From Alphaproteobacteria bacterium (GTDB taxonomy: Bacteria; Pseudomonadota; Alphaproteobacteria; UBA9219): a stretch of 29,147 nt of DNA. Each line of letters opens with the position of its first letter. The stretch's first letter is position 1. Below the pieces are notes generated by a model. The model searched no databases. It was not told the origin of the DNA and worked only from the letters and a program-made list of their open reading frames with translations. Made by a program: the position numbers and the translations under genes. Of the stretch, positions 14,628 through 22,686 are shown one piece after another. The stretch spans positions 1 to 29,147 of the forward strand of contig JAQUPC010000009.1 in assembly GCA_028716765.1 (NCBI GenBank), in the 5' to 3' direction.

Positions 14628-15173
14628 ATGCGCAGACTTTTCCTATCTCTTTTTCTGGCGGGAGCGTTGCTGAGCGGCGTCGTGTGCGCGGCCGATGGCG
14701 TAGCGCAGGGAGCGGGCAAGGCGGCGCAAGGCAAGCATGAAAAACTGGCGTTTGGATATCTCATGAAATGGGAACGCTTGCTGCCCTATAAAACCAAGGA
14801 TTTGGAAGATGAACGGCCGGCCCACCCCGCTATTTGGGAGGATCTCAAGGTAAAGCAGGAAATGCTAAAAACGTTGGGAGAAGATCGTTATAAGCAGGTC
14901 ACGGAAAGATCCGGGGCCTATGGTGTGGTTCTCCATCATGATGACTACCTGAATTTTCCAGCCTATTATAATCCTCCCGAACAATGGCAGCCTGAAATTC
15001 AAATCTACATAAGCCTAAAGGATGGCAGCGTTAAGGCATGCTGGGAAGATAAAACCGACGAATGGATTATTTCTGGCAGCACGGCCCGGCGTTTGCCGGA
15101 TGGTTATTGCGACGACAGAGACTATAAGAAAATTTACAGAGAACAGAACGAAGCCGATTTGAGCGGCAAATAG
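14628..15173 (+). CDS. Small secreted protein of unknown function, first gene of the block
   Basis: 181 residues with a signal peptide (MRRLFLSLFLAGALLSGVVCAA). The mature part is charged and rich in aromatic residues, with two cysteines (KACWED, GYCDD) that could form one disulfide. No domain recognised. It is 17 nt upstream of the SLT-like fusion protein and is relatively AT-rich. Its position beside a predicted peptidoglycan hydrolase makes a periplasmic regulator, chaperone or immunity-like partner possible, but this is speculation from position only. Confidence 0.7.
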   Translation: MRRLFLSLFLAGALLSGVVCAADGVAQGAGKAAQGKHEKLAFGYLMKWERLLPYKTKDLEDERPAHPAIWEDLKVKQEMLKTLGEDRYKQVTERSGAYGVVLHHDDYLNFPAYYNPPEQWQPEIQIYISLKDGSVKACWEDKTDEWIISGSTARRLPDGYCDDRDYKKIYREQNEADLSGK

Positions 15174-15190
15174 GCTTGCGGGAGAGGGCG

Positions 15191-16423
15191 TTGGCAAAAA
15201 CAGCAGCATTTTTGACGAATTGCCGAAAGTTTATCGGGCCTGTCCTTTGGGCGGCGCTGGTCGTTATGCTGACGTCTTCCGCTTATGCCGATATACCGAT
15301 GTGTGATGGCCCTTCAAAAAAGGGGACGGCTTGTATAGCCAAAGAGGTTTGGGATGCCATTGAAAGCGTTGCTCCTCCGGGGACAAAGGTAAATGGGAAA
15401 AACATCGACAAAAATCTTGCCTTGAAAATACACAGCAACAGGGAAAATGGAGGATCGGCCAAGCCCTCAACTAATCCTGGCAGTTCAGCGATTGGTTGTA
15501 TGCAGATACTTGCCGGCACAAGAAATTTGTGTTTGGGAAAAAACGGGCTGCCCTCCACAGCAAGGGGTTTGTATGATGCAATCATGGACAGGGACAACTT
15601 GGCTGCTGCATCGCTTGCAAGTGTGAAATGCGCTTCAATAGTTATTGATGATCATTACAAAGGTTGCGATACGCTTGCCGCCGGTCTTTGTGCCTATAGG
15701 TGGGGGGGCACGTGGTGCACTTCGAAACCGGGAACTTGGCAGGGAAACCAGGCAGAAGGGGGCCATCGCTGCCCTTCTTGCGCCTGCGGTTATGCGATCG
15801 CGGGCTTTAAAGCATGTGGAGTAAGTTCCGATGGCGTGGTCGGCACCAATCCGGTGACCGGGGAGCCCAACATACAGGGCATGAGCATCCCTTCACAAAG
15901 CGGTGCAAGCGGTCCCGGCACCGGACCGGGCAAAACAATGGAACCGCTCAACTGCGTGGATTTAAAGCTTTCACAGAGTCTGCAGATGGCCGAAATTTCG
16001 TTTCAAACCGCCAAGATTGCGGCTATTCAGCAGACGTATAATCAGATGCAAATAAAAGACGGCGGCGCCTGCATGCTAAAATTGATGACGTATTTCAACA
16101 CGATTTCGGAAATATTAAGCGGGGCGGTCTCGCTCATCGGGACAATCGTCATTGGCGTGTTGTCGAAGATATTGTCGAGTATTTGCGAATTCATCGTCAC
16201 GGGGATCAATAATCTTCTGGCGTCTATTTGCATCCCTGTGCCGAATCTCGGGTTTAACCTGAGCCTGCCGCAGCTCACGTCGCAATCGTGCGACGGGATA
16301 TCCTTGCAGAATTTCATCTCGGTGACCGGGCACCCGGCCGGGTTGCCGCCGCTCAGCATCGGCGGCTATTCCATGCCCAGCATGGTGCTGCCCGTCGACG
16401 GGAGTCATGGAAAACCATACTAG
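15191..16423 (+). CDS. Secreted paralogue 1a: SLT-like hydrolase domain fused to a conserved core
   Basis: About 410 residues. No ATG is available before the signal sequence; I choose the TTG at 15191 (GGAGAGG just upstream), with a TTG at 15176 as alternative. The signal peptide ends at SAYA. The N-terminal half resembles a lytic transglycosylase: Glu85 in NRENGG, then SSAIGCMQI as in the S-x-x-G-x-x-G-x-M-Q signature, plus many cysteines. After a linker the C-terminal core (MQIKDGGACMLKLMTYF, a hydrophobic glycine/isoleucine segment, ICIPVPNLGF, SLPQLTSQSCDG, FISVTGHP) is shared with the next gene. The hydrophobic core segment could insert into a membrane. I infer a periplasmic or outer envelope component that opens peptidoglycan for the T4SS or pilus. 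Confidence 0.75.
   Translation: MAKTAAFLTNCRKFIGPVLWAALVVMLTSSAYADIPMCDGPSKKGTACIAKEVWDAIESVAPPGTKVNGKNIDKNLALKIHSNRENGGSAKPSTNPGSSAIGCMQILAGTRNLCLGKNGLPSTARGLYDAIMDRDNLAAASLASVKCASIVIDDHYKGCDTLAAGLCAYRWGGTWCTSKPGTWQGNQAEGGHRCPSCACGYAIAGFKACGVSSDGVVGTNPVTGEPNIQGMSIPSQSGASGPGTGPGKTMEPLNCVDLKLSQSLQMAEISFQTAKIAAIQQTYNQMQIKDGGACMLKLMTYFNTISEILSGAVSLIGTIVIGVLSKILSSICEFIVTGINNLLASICIPVPNLGFNLSLPQLTSQSCDGISLQNFISVTGHPAGLPPLSIGGYSMPSMVLPVDGSHGKPY
16201..16376 (+). repeat. Long direct repeat, copy 1 (paralogue 1a core)
   Basis: Aligns without gaps to 16897-17072 (offset 696). By eye the first 150 nt show about 11 mismatches, mostly third-position. The 150 nt before it are far less similar between the two genes. 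Confidence 0.75.
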
Positions 16424-16441
16424 GCATTCAGGAGGACGAAC

Positions 16442-17113
16442 ATGATGAAGGATACGGACCATTTCATGATCAGCGGCCAGCTGCTGGCGCTTGCCGCCTT
16501 TTGTCTGTTTGCGGTTTTAGGCGTCCTGTCTCCTACACAGGCCTGGGCCGCCCCGGCTGTGTTGTCGCCGAGCAGTACATCGTCGGCGTCGTCGGATGGG
16601 GTTTGTGATCCGGAGGATCCCTGCGATCCGGATTGCGACGGCGAGTCAGACGGAACCATGAGTGAGGCCGCCCGCATGAATGCTATGGCAAATGCCTATA
16701 CAACCGGTGCAATGGCGGCGGCCCAGACGCAGTTCCGTTCCATGCAAATCAAGGACGGCGGCGCATGCATGTTAAAACTCATGACCTATTTTGATCAGAT
16801 CGGTTCAATACTGAGCGGCACGATCACGCTGATCGGCGCCATTCTCATCGGGCTGCTAAAAACGATCTTGACAAGCGTTTGCAATTTCATTGTGACGGGG
16901 ATCAACAATCTTCTGGCGTCCATTTGCATCCCTGTGCCGAATCTTGGTTTCAGCCTGAGCCTGCCGCAGCTCACGTCGCAATCGTGCGACGGAATATCCT
17001 TGCAGAATTTCATTTCGGTGACCGGGCATCCGTCCGGATTGCCGCCATTAAGCTTCGGCGGTTATTCCATACCGGTTATGTCGCTTGGGCAAGATACGGG
17101 CAAGAGTTGGTAG
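16442..17113 (+). CDS. Secreted paralogue 1b: conserved core without hydrolase domain
   Basis: 223 residues. AGGAGG 7 nt upstream of the ATG. A signal peptide ends at TQAWAA, then a Ser/Asp/Cys-rich linker (CDPEDPCDPDCDGESDG) and the core shared with paralogue 1a: MQIKDGGACMLKLMTYF, a long hydrophobic segment (LIGAILIGLLKTIL), ICIPVPNLGF, SLPQLTSQSCDG and FISVTGHP. It lacks the SLT-like domain. The CDP-type linker could bind calcium, but that is inference. 18 nt behind paralogue 1a, so a tandem duplicate in one operon. Confidence 0.78.
   Translation: MMKDTDHFMISGQLLALAAFCLFAVLGVLSPTQAWAAPAVLSPSSTSSASSDGVCDPEDPCDPDCDGESDGTMSEAARMNAMANAYTTGAMAAAQTQFRSMQIKDGGACMLKLMTYFDQIGSILSGTITLIGAILIGLLKTILTSVCNFIVTGINNLLASICIPVPNLGFSLSLPQLTSQSCDGISLQNFISVTGHPSGLPPLSFGGYSIPVMSLGQDTGKSW
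16897..17072 (+). repeat. Long direct repeat, copy 2 (paralogue 1b core)
   Basis: Partner of 16201-16376; see that entry. The sudden rise in identity at this point suggests recent gene conversion between the tandem genes. Confidence 0.75.
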
Positions 17114-17155
17114 CAGTAGCAGTCCCTGCTGTAACGTTTTCGAATGAGGTGCAAC

Positions 17156-18745
17156 ATGCTCTCGATATTCAACCTGAATGGCAAAGGAAAGTTGTGGTTC
17201 CTTGCGCCGGTTTTTGTTGGTTTGCTGCTCATGGGGGTGGCGGGAAATCCTGCTCCGGCACATGCTGGTTGTTGCCCGCCAGACACTACTGCATTAACGT
17301 CTATAGACACGACTCAAAAAGCTTCGTGGATTCAGCAAGCTAAAGACTGGCTGCAGAGTTTTGCTTTGCTCAAGCAAATCATTGACGTTGTGACATGGAT
17401 CAATGACGGGATTAAAGATCTCACAAAGCAGTGGAAGAGCGACGTCGATACGCTGATCGGCACCGTCCATATCGATAATATGCTCAGCGCCCAGCAAACG
17501 ATGTTGTCGACGCAATCCCAGAATTCCGTAACCGTCGCCACGGCTGAAAATACCATAATAACAAAAATTGCGGCGGATCGCTTCATTATGCCGAAAGCGC
17601 GAAGGATCGATTGCGATCACGTCATAATGAGTCAGAGCGCAATGGCCAACAGCCATTATTTTGATAAACAGGTTTCGTTGATGTACCAGGCATGGCTCCG
17701 CGATATGCCTTTGGGCAAGGAAAAGGACGCCGCTGGTCCCTATGAAATAGGACGGCGCTACGCGCTTAAATGCCCGCCTAAGGGAAGCTTCATTCCGGAA
17801 AACTGGCCCAGAGACACAAACCCCCTTAACGAGTCCAAGGATCCTAATTGTGAAGATTCCAGCGGCAAGTTCGCCAAACTAACGTTCGGAAATATTTTGG
17901 CCGACGCGAATTTGGAAATTCCGGACATGACGGCTGACGGCATGGTCATGCCGTCTAACTTTGAACAGGGGAAATCTCTTTGGGCAGCATTGCTGGTGTA
18001 TCAGGCTCAGGGATTTCCCCCCACGGATATGGTGGGGGCCGCCAGACAGGCCCCCGGCGGCAAGAATTTCAGCGTTAAAAGAGCTGTTGCCGAAGGAGCA
18101 AGGCAAGGCCTAGCGGCTGTTTGCTTTGACTTTATCGCTGCGGCCACGCGGCCGGATTGCTTGAAATACCCTGACAAGTACAAAGCGGAATGCGACGCGA
18201 GCGAAAAAGCCTGCAAGCTGGCGAATATCGCCGGCATAGACGTCGAGCCGTACAATTGCACGCATGGACTCAGCACCATTATGGCGGAAAGACTCTCGGG
18301 AATGGCCTGCGCGACTCCGAAAGCGGTCGAGAGCATGTTGCATGCCGGCGGATCACTGGAAGGCTCAACGGCCCTCGTAGAGGCGTGCAGGGGAATCTGG
18401 GCAGCGTCAGTATCAAAGGCTAACACCATGCAAGCCAATTGCGCCGATGCCTTGGCGAAGATGCAGACCTTGCAGTGGCCGACAGGAGGGGCAAGCCCGA
18501 CCATAAAAAGTATAAAGGCCCCCGGCGCGACAGAAACTATGGAAAAACACGAAGCCGAGGAAGCCTCGGCAATTCAGGAGCAACCTGAAACGCCGAAAGC
18601 GAAGAAAGTCAGGGCAAGGACTAAAGAAGTGAACCGGAGTCCGGAAACGGCGCCGCCGCCGCCTGTGAAAATGAAGAACGGGTTGCCATTGGGCGTGCCC
18701 GTTTCCGCCGACGAGATCAGTTGGCCAAAAGCGGTAGAGCAATAG
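17156..18745 (+). CDS. Secreted paralogue 2a: cysteine-rich core protein
   Basis: 529 residues from the ATG at 17156 (GAGG 6 nt upstream); an ATG at 17144 lies before that site. The signal peptide ends at PAHAGCC. The N-terminal core (IDTTQKASWIQQAKDWLQSF, then a helical segment) and a C-terminal cysteine block (RPDCLKY, AECDASEKACKLA, YNCTHG) are shared with the next gene. The WIQQAKDW helix recalls the amphipathic helices of VirB5/TrbJ-type pilus-tip proteins, but this is weak. The last 60 residues are a proline/lysine/glutamate tail. It has about a dozen cysteines, which fits the DsbC-like gene downstream. No known family assigned; I infer a periplasmic or pilus-associated structural protein. 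Confidence 0.78.
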   Translation: MLSIFNLNGKGKLWFLAPVFVGLLLMGVAGNPAPAHAGCCPPDTTALTSIDTTQKASWIQQAKDWLQSFALLKQIIDVVTWINDGIKDLTKQWKSDVDTLIGTVHIDNMLSAQQTMLSTQSQNSVTVATAENTIITKIAADRFIMPKARRIDCDHVIMSQSAMANSHYFDKQVSLMYQAWLRDMPLGKEKDAAGPYEIGRRYALKCPPKGSFIPENWPRDTNPLNESKDPNCEDSSGKFAKLTFGNILADANLEIPDMTADGMVMPSNFEQGKSLWAALLVYQAQGFPPTDMVGAARQAPGGKNFSVKRAVAEGARQGLAAVCFDFIAAATRPDCLKYPDKYKAECDASEKACKLANIAGIDVEPYNCTHGLSTIMAERLSGMACATPKAVESMLHAGGSLEGSTALVEACRGIWAASVSKANTMQANCADALAKMQTLQWPTGGASPTIKSIKAPGATETMEKHEAEEASAIQEQPETPKAKKVRARTKEVNRSPETAPPPPVKMKNGLPLGVPVSADEISWPKAVEQ

Positions 18746-18759
18746 AGCAAGCTATAAAA

Positions 18760-20496
18760 ATGGAAAAACGCCCTATGGCTGAAATGCGCCGGGAACTCCG
18801 CAAGCCAACCTTCAGAAAAGGCCTGTTAAGCGTTTTTCTGTTCGTGTTCGTTTTTGCGCTTTTTGCCGGATCACCCAGGTTAGTGCGAGCCTTGGGGGAT
18901 GAGTATTGTTGTGGGGCTGATGTCCCCGTATTAACGGACATCGATCAGACACAAAAGGTCTCCTGGATACAGGAAGTGAAGAACTGGCTGACGCAATTTG
19001 AACTTCTTAATCAGATCATTGGTATTTTTAAATTTATCAACACCCAGATCAACGATTTTATCAAGCTTATCCATGACCAGCTGGGCCTGGCGACGGCGGT
19101 GGAACACGCCAGCAGTTCAATGAAGGTCTTGCAAAAATACTATGCCGATCAAAGCAAAAGCATAACGAAAATAGAAACGCCCAAGAACGCGCTCATGGCT
19201 GAAGAGGCGGCCAAGCAGGCGCCGTCAACAACAGCGGCGACGGCGTCGAACGTTCTTTGCAACACCATCGTGGCGCAGCAGGGGCAAATCGTCATGTACT
19301 GGTTTGCGCTCGCGGTGCAGGTTGCCCTGTCGCAGGGGACCAAGTCGATAGGGCTGGGAAAATACGCCGATTTCAACGGGCCCCAGTTTATCGGCTTTAT
19401 CGACAAGTTAAGGTGTCCGGACACGGACGATCCCGACGATCCGCGCCGCGGCGATCCTTTGGTTGTGAATCCTTTCAGCGTTCCTGAGCTGGAGTGCGAG
19501 GCTGCCGACCCTGATTTTGTTGACGCCGATCTAAGCCCCGCTGGTCCGGATTTTGTCCTTGAGATGCCCCCTATGTACAAGATCAAGGGGCCGGACGGCA
19601 AAGAGATCAGCGTGCCGATACCGGACGACAGCGCGCCTTATGAAAATTATAAGGCCCAGCAAATGTTCATGGCGAAGTGGAAATATTGCATTATTACCAG
19701 GGGATCATTCCAGACGCCGCCCGTCGGTAAGTCGCGGGAAACGCCGGAAGGTAAAACCAGAGCCGTTCGAGATGAAGGCCTTGCCGCCGTGCGAGATGCC
19801 TTCACGGATTTGTGCTTTAAGGTGCTGGCCAGACACACGCGGCCGAATTGTGCGAACACCGACTATAACGAGATCTGTGCCGCGAGCATGGCGGCTTGCA
19901 GCGCTGCAAAAGCGAATGGTATTTTTCTTCCCTTCGATTGCGACCAGGCCCTGACTTTACATCAAACCGAATACATTGCCGATCAAATGCGCCGAGCCGA
20001 ACTTGCGAAGGGCGGTTCTTTTATTGGCGCCCGCGGCGCGCAAGGCGGAAAAACGGGGTATCCGGAAAACGCAGGGCCTATCGGACAATACCAATACTCG
20101 GCGGATCCAGGGGATGGGCCCTTGCCAGGAGAGAGAGAACTTCTTCTCCAAGCGGCAAAGATATTTATTGGCACTCCTTATAGTCAATACGATTGTTCTC
20201 ATTCTGTATGGAAAGTATATCAAAATGCAGGACTTCCATATAGCTATTCAGATACACGCACCTTTGCGGGCAACCCCTCTTTTAAGCCCATTCCTTGGGG
20301 AGATATACAGCCCGGCGATGTGATGTTAATTTATCGAGGGCCAGATGAATATGGTCATTTACAGATATATGCCGGGAACGATCAAGTGTATAGTGTTGGA
20401 GATTCTAGGGTCGGTCGTCCTGGCCATTACTATCGTCTTCAACCCTTAAGCACAGCAGAAGGGCCGCAGGCGTATAGATATATTGCCAAACACTAA
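18760..20496 (+). CDS. Secreted paralogue 2b: core fused to NlpC/P60 peptidoglycan peptidase
   Basis: About 578 residues. The ATG at 18760 is chosen over a TTG at 18721 that would overlap the upstream gene; no strong ribosome binding site for either. A signal or membrane anchor (LLSVFLFVFVFALFAG) is followed by a core matching paralogue 2a: CC near the mature start, IDQTQKVSWIQEVKNWLTQF, and RPNC ... ICAASMAACSAA ... FDCDQA. The last about 125 residues are an NlpC/P60 domain with catalytic Cys479 (YDCSHSV) and His533 (YGHLQIY). Such enzymes cut peptide bonds in peptidoglycan stems. The NlpC/P60-coding part (about 20120-20490) is noticeably more AT-rich than the core, which suggests the domain was acquired separately. 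Probably periplasmic. Confidence 0.83.
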   Translation: MEKRPMAEMRRELRKPTFRKGLLSVFLFVFVFALFAGSPRLVRALGDEYCCGADVPVLTDIDQTQKVSWIQEVKNWLTQFELLNQIIGIFKFINTQINDFIKLIHDQLGLATAVEHASSSMKVLQKYYADQSKSITKIETPKNALMAEEAAKQAPSTTAATASNVLCNTIVAQQGQIVMYWFALAVQVALSQGTKSIGLGKYADFNGPQFIGFIDKLRCPDTDDPDDPRRGDPLVVNPFSVPELECEAADPDFVDADLSPAGPDFVLEMPPMYKIKGPDGKEISVPIPDDSAPYENYKAQQMFMAKWKYCIITRGSFQTPPVGKSRETPEGKTRAVRDEGLAAVRDAFTDLCFKVLARHTRPNCANTDYNEICAASMAACSAAKANGIFLPFDCDQALTLHQTEYIADQMRRAELAKGGSFIGARGAQGGKTGYPENAGPIGQYQYSADPGDGPLPGERELLLQAAKIFIGTPYSQYDCSHSVWKVYQNAGLPYSYSDTRTFAGNPSFKPIPWGDIQPGDVMLIYRGPDEYGHLQIYAGNDQVYSVGDSRVGRPGHYYRLQPLSTAEGPQAYRYIAKH

Positions 20497-20507
20497 TGGA
20501 GCGGTCT

Positions 20508-20990
20508 ATGAAAAAGACTTTCACTTCTAAACTTATCCTTTCTGCTGCCGTTAGCTTGTTTTGCGGAGGCCTGATGTCTGATGCTTCTGCCCTTTCCGAA
20601 GCAGCCCGAAGTTCTTCGAAAGATGCCGTGTTTGAAGCATCTCCATGCCGGGGGATGATTCAAAAACTTAATGAAAAGCATAAGGCGGATTTACAGAGCG
20701 CCTTTGTTAAACAGCTTAATGCTTCAAATCCGCAGCTCAACGTCAAATCAACAAAGGTGATTCGAGCCTTTGCGAGCGGCAGTTGGAGCCTCTTCTATGT
20801 TCAAACTTACGTATCCGACGATATATTTTTATTCTATGCCGGAGACCCGTTGACGAACCGCTTTGTCACGAAATGGAGTGGCTGGGTCGAAAAAGATCAG
20901 GAAACAGAAATAAAGAACGATATTCTGAAAGATGCGCCAGGCATCCCCCCCCAACTCGCCAGCTGTTTTGCTTGGTATGTAACGCATTAA
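20508..20990 (+). CDS. Small secreted protein of unknown function next to the NlpC/P60 fusion
   Basis: 160 residues from the ATG at 20508 (GGAG 6 nt upstream); an ATG at 20496 overlaps the preceding stop. The signal peptide (MKKTFTSKLILSAAVSLFCGG...) ends around DASA. The mature part has two cysteines (SPCRG, ASCFAW). No domain recognised. It is 11 nt behind the hydrolase fusion and ends the first gene group. Position suggests a partner or immunity-like inhibitor of the hydrolase; there is no direct evidence. It is AT-rich like the NlpC domain before it, so the two may have arrived together. Confidence 0.7.
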   Translation: MKKTFTSKLILSAAVSLFCGGLMSDASALSEAARSSSKDAVFEASPCRGMIQKLNEKHKADLQSAFVKQLNASNPQLNVKSTKVIRAFASGSWSLFYVQTYVSDDIFLFYAGDPLTNRFVTKWSGWVEKDQETEIKNDILKDAPGIPPQLASCFAWYVTH

Positions 20991-21088
20991 GCCCGCGCTT
21001 GCGCCGCGACTCCCGAACAACATGATTCCTTTCGTTGGCCGCAGTGAAGGGCTTTCCTGCGATCCAAGCGGGGCCTGAGGCGCCTTTC

Positions 21089-21103
21089 GTAACATTTTCT
21101 TAA
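21089..21103 (-). promoter_or_regulatory. CtrA-like box (minus-strand TTAA-N7-TTAC)
   Basis: GTAA at 21089-21092 and TTAA at 21100-21103 with seven bases between, one base from the perfect spacing motif, 193 nt before the next ATG. Confidence 0.4.
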
Positions 21104-21126
21104 TATCTTGGCCGCCTGCCGGAACA

Positions 21127-21149
21127 TTAACCATTCCCGGTTAACCATT
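21127..21149 (+). promoter_or_regulatory. Two TTAACCATT direct repeats (CtrA half-site-like)
   Basis: TTAACCATT at 21127-21135 and again at 21141-21149, six bases apart. TTAACCAT is the known 8-mer CtrA half-site of Caulobacter. They lie about 147 nt before the gene at 21296. Confidence 0.5.
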
Positions 21150-21295
21150 GTGCAACTAAAACAAGGCAATCTAGAGGGCCTTGGAGGTTTTGACTCGGGT
21201 TTGCCTGTCGGGTATGGGTCGTGCGCGTTTTTATTTTGCACCGATCGATATTCAAGGCATCCGGATAAGCTCTTCGCGAAGGAACGATATATTTT

Positions 21296-22147
21296 ATGAC
21301 GGACGACGCACCAACAAATATGACCGGAACAAAAACCGCCGACCTGCCGTCGTTGCTGGCGGCGTTCCGCCAGATCGGCCTTCCGCTCTTGCAGGCTCTG
21401 GCGGAAGCACCCGGCGCTCCGGCCGGAGAAAAGCCGTCTGCCGGACCTAACGCCGCGCAATACGCCGCCTTGATCGACACCACCGTGGCGCTTAGCCGCG
21501 AGCTTGCCGTGCAGCTTGGCGCGAACGAAGAACAGCTCGAAGCGTCCGTGCGCTGGGCGCTGGCCGGGTCGGCCAGCCAAATCGTCGCCGCCAGTTATCG
21601 CGCGACGGGCCATGCCATGCCGCTCGAGGAAACGAAGCGCCTAGCCGAACTGGCCGCGATGCTGCAAGATAAATTCAAGAGCCAAATCCCGTCCGGCGGC
21701 GAAGTTCTTCCCAATACCGTAGCCATGTTTCGCGCCCAGCTTATGGGAGCGATGGTGCCGGTCGTCGGGGCTGTAGCCCAGTACGCTTTCGGCCGCGCCG
21801 AACACGCCTTGCTGGCCGAGGTGGCGGAACAGCTCGTGAAAACGGCCGATCAGGTTACCCGTGCGCTGGCGCCCACGGGCGCGACGCCGGAGCAATGGCG
21901 TCTTTTGTGCTGGAACATTCTGCGCGCCGCAGGGCAAATCTATGCCGAATGCCATTACGCCGAAGCCGACCGCTTGCTCTACATGAATCCCGACGAACGC
22001 GCCGCCTATTTTGCCCAGCACGACAACGTCGTTCCGGTGACGCAAGTCTGGCAGGCTTTCCGGCAAAGGATGGCCATGCTGGCGACGCTGGCCATGTATC
22101 TTGACGTGCCGCCCGCGGCGCAGCTTGAGGAGCAAAGCTGGCCATGA
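21296..22147 (+). CDS. Conserved-looking helical protein of unknown function, T4SS block
   Basis: 283 residues. No signal peptide; the first 60 residues are low-complexity and alanine/proline-rich, and the rest is almost all helical and alanine-rich, without clear transmembrane segments apart from a mild hydrophobic stretch (LMGAMVPVVGAVAQYAF). Probably cytoplasmic. Its stop overlaps the start of the transglycosylase gene by ATGA, so the two are translationally coupled and the protein probably belongs to the secretion apparatus. I do not recognise a Dot/Icm or Tra homologue. AAGGA lies about 12 nt upstream of the ATG. Confidence 0.75.
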   Translation: MTDDAPTNMTGTKTADLPSLLAAFRQIGLPLLQALAEAPGAPAGEKPSAGPNAAQYAALIDTTVALSRELAVQLGANEEQLEASVRWALAGSASQIVAASYRATGHAMPLEETKRLAELAAMLQDKFKSQIPSGGEVLPNTVAMFRAQLMGAMVPVVGAVAQYAFGRAEHALLAEVAEQLVKTADQVTRALAPTGATPEQWRLLCWNILRAAGQIYAECHYAEADRLLYMNPDERAAYFAQHDNVVPVTQVWQAFRQRMAMLATLAMYLDVPPAAQLEEQSWP

Positions 22148-22602
22148 TCACCGCTCAAGCCCTTGCCGCCTGTCTGCTTCTGGCTTCGCAAACCTACCAG
22201 GTGCCGCCTGCCGTCATGATCGGCATCATGCATGTCGAAGGCGGACGCGTCGGGCAGCAGGTCGGCCCGAATTTCAACGGAACCTACGATCTTGGCCCCA
22301 TGCAGGTAAACACCCGCTGGCTGCCGGAACTTGCAAGGGCCTGGCGCGTCGATGTGCGCAAAGCTCATGCCGTTGTGCGCGACGACGGATGCATGAACGT
22401 TAAGGTCGCGGCCTGGATTCTCCATAAGAAAATTGAGGAGGCAGGATCGCTTTATCGCGGCATCGCGCATTATCACTCCGCCACGCCGGGGCATGGAATT
22501 CCTTATGCGTCCAAGGTCGTTGCGGCCATGGAACGAAAAGGCCTTATCCGTTACGATCTTCCATCGACACGCTCGCGCTCGACCCGTTATGCTCAGCGCT
22601 GA
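22144..22602 (+). CDS. Soluble lytic transglycosylase (VirB1/IagB/PilT-of-IncI type)
   Basis: 152 residues. SLT fold: catalytic Glu32 in HVEGG, then NGTYDLGPMQVNTRWL as the G-x-M-Q-x-N motif, and YHSATPGHGIPYA near the end. It cleaves the glycan strand of peptidoglycan with 1,6-anhydro product formation and makes room for envelope-spanning machines. The first 20 residues (ALAACLLLASQTYQV) are helical and form part of the fold or a poor signal. It starts inside the stop of the previous gene (ATGA). Specialised transglycosylases of this size are standard parts of T4SS and type IV pilus loci. Confidence 0.87.
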   Translation: MITAQALAACLLLASQTYQVPPAVMIGIMHVEGGRVGQQVGPNFNGTYDLGPMQVNTRWLPELARAWRVDVRKAHAVVRDDGCMNVKVAAWILHKKIEEAGSLYRGIAHYHSATPGHGIPYASKVVAAMERKGLIRYDLPSTRSRSTRYAQR

Positions 22603-22686
22603 TGCGTTCATCGGGTCTTGATGTCCCGGTTGAAGCGTTCCATGATAGACAGAGCTGGCTGGCATTCTTAACGGGGAGGGACCCAA

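Larger units (their letters stand above)
20991..21295. other. 305-nt promoter region with several CtrA-like half-sites
   Basis: No gene seen. It separates the paralogue group from the second gene group, and holds a GTAA-N7-TTAA site and two TTAACCATT copies described separately. Confidence 0.5.
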
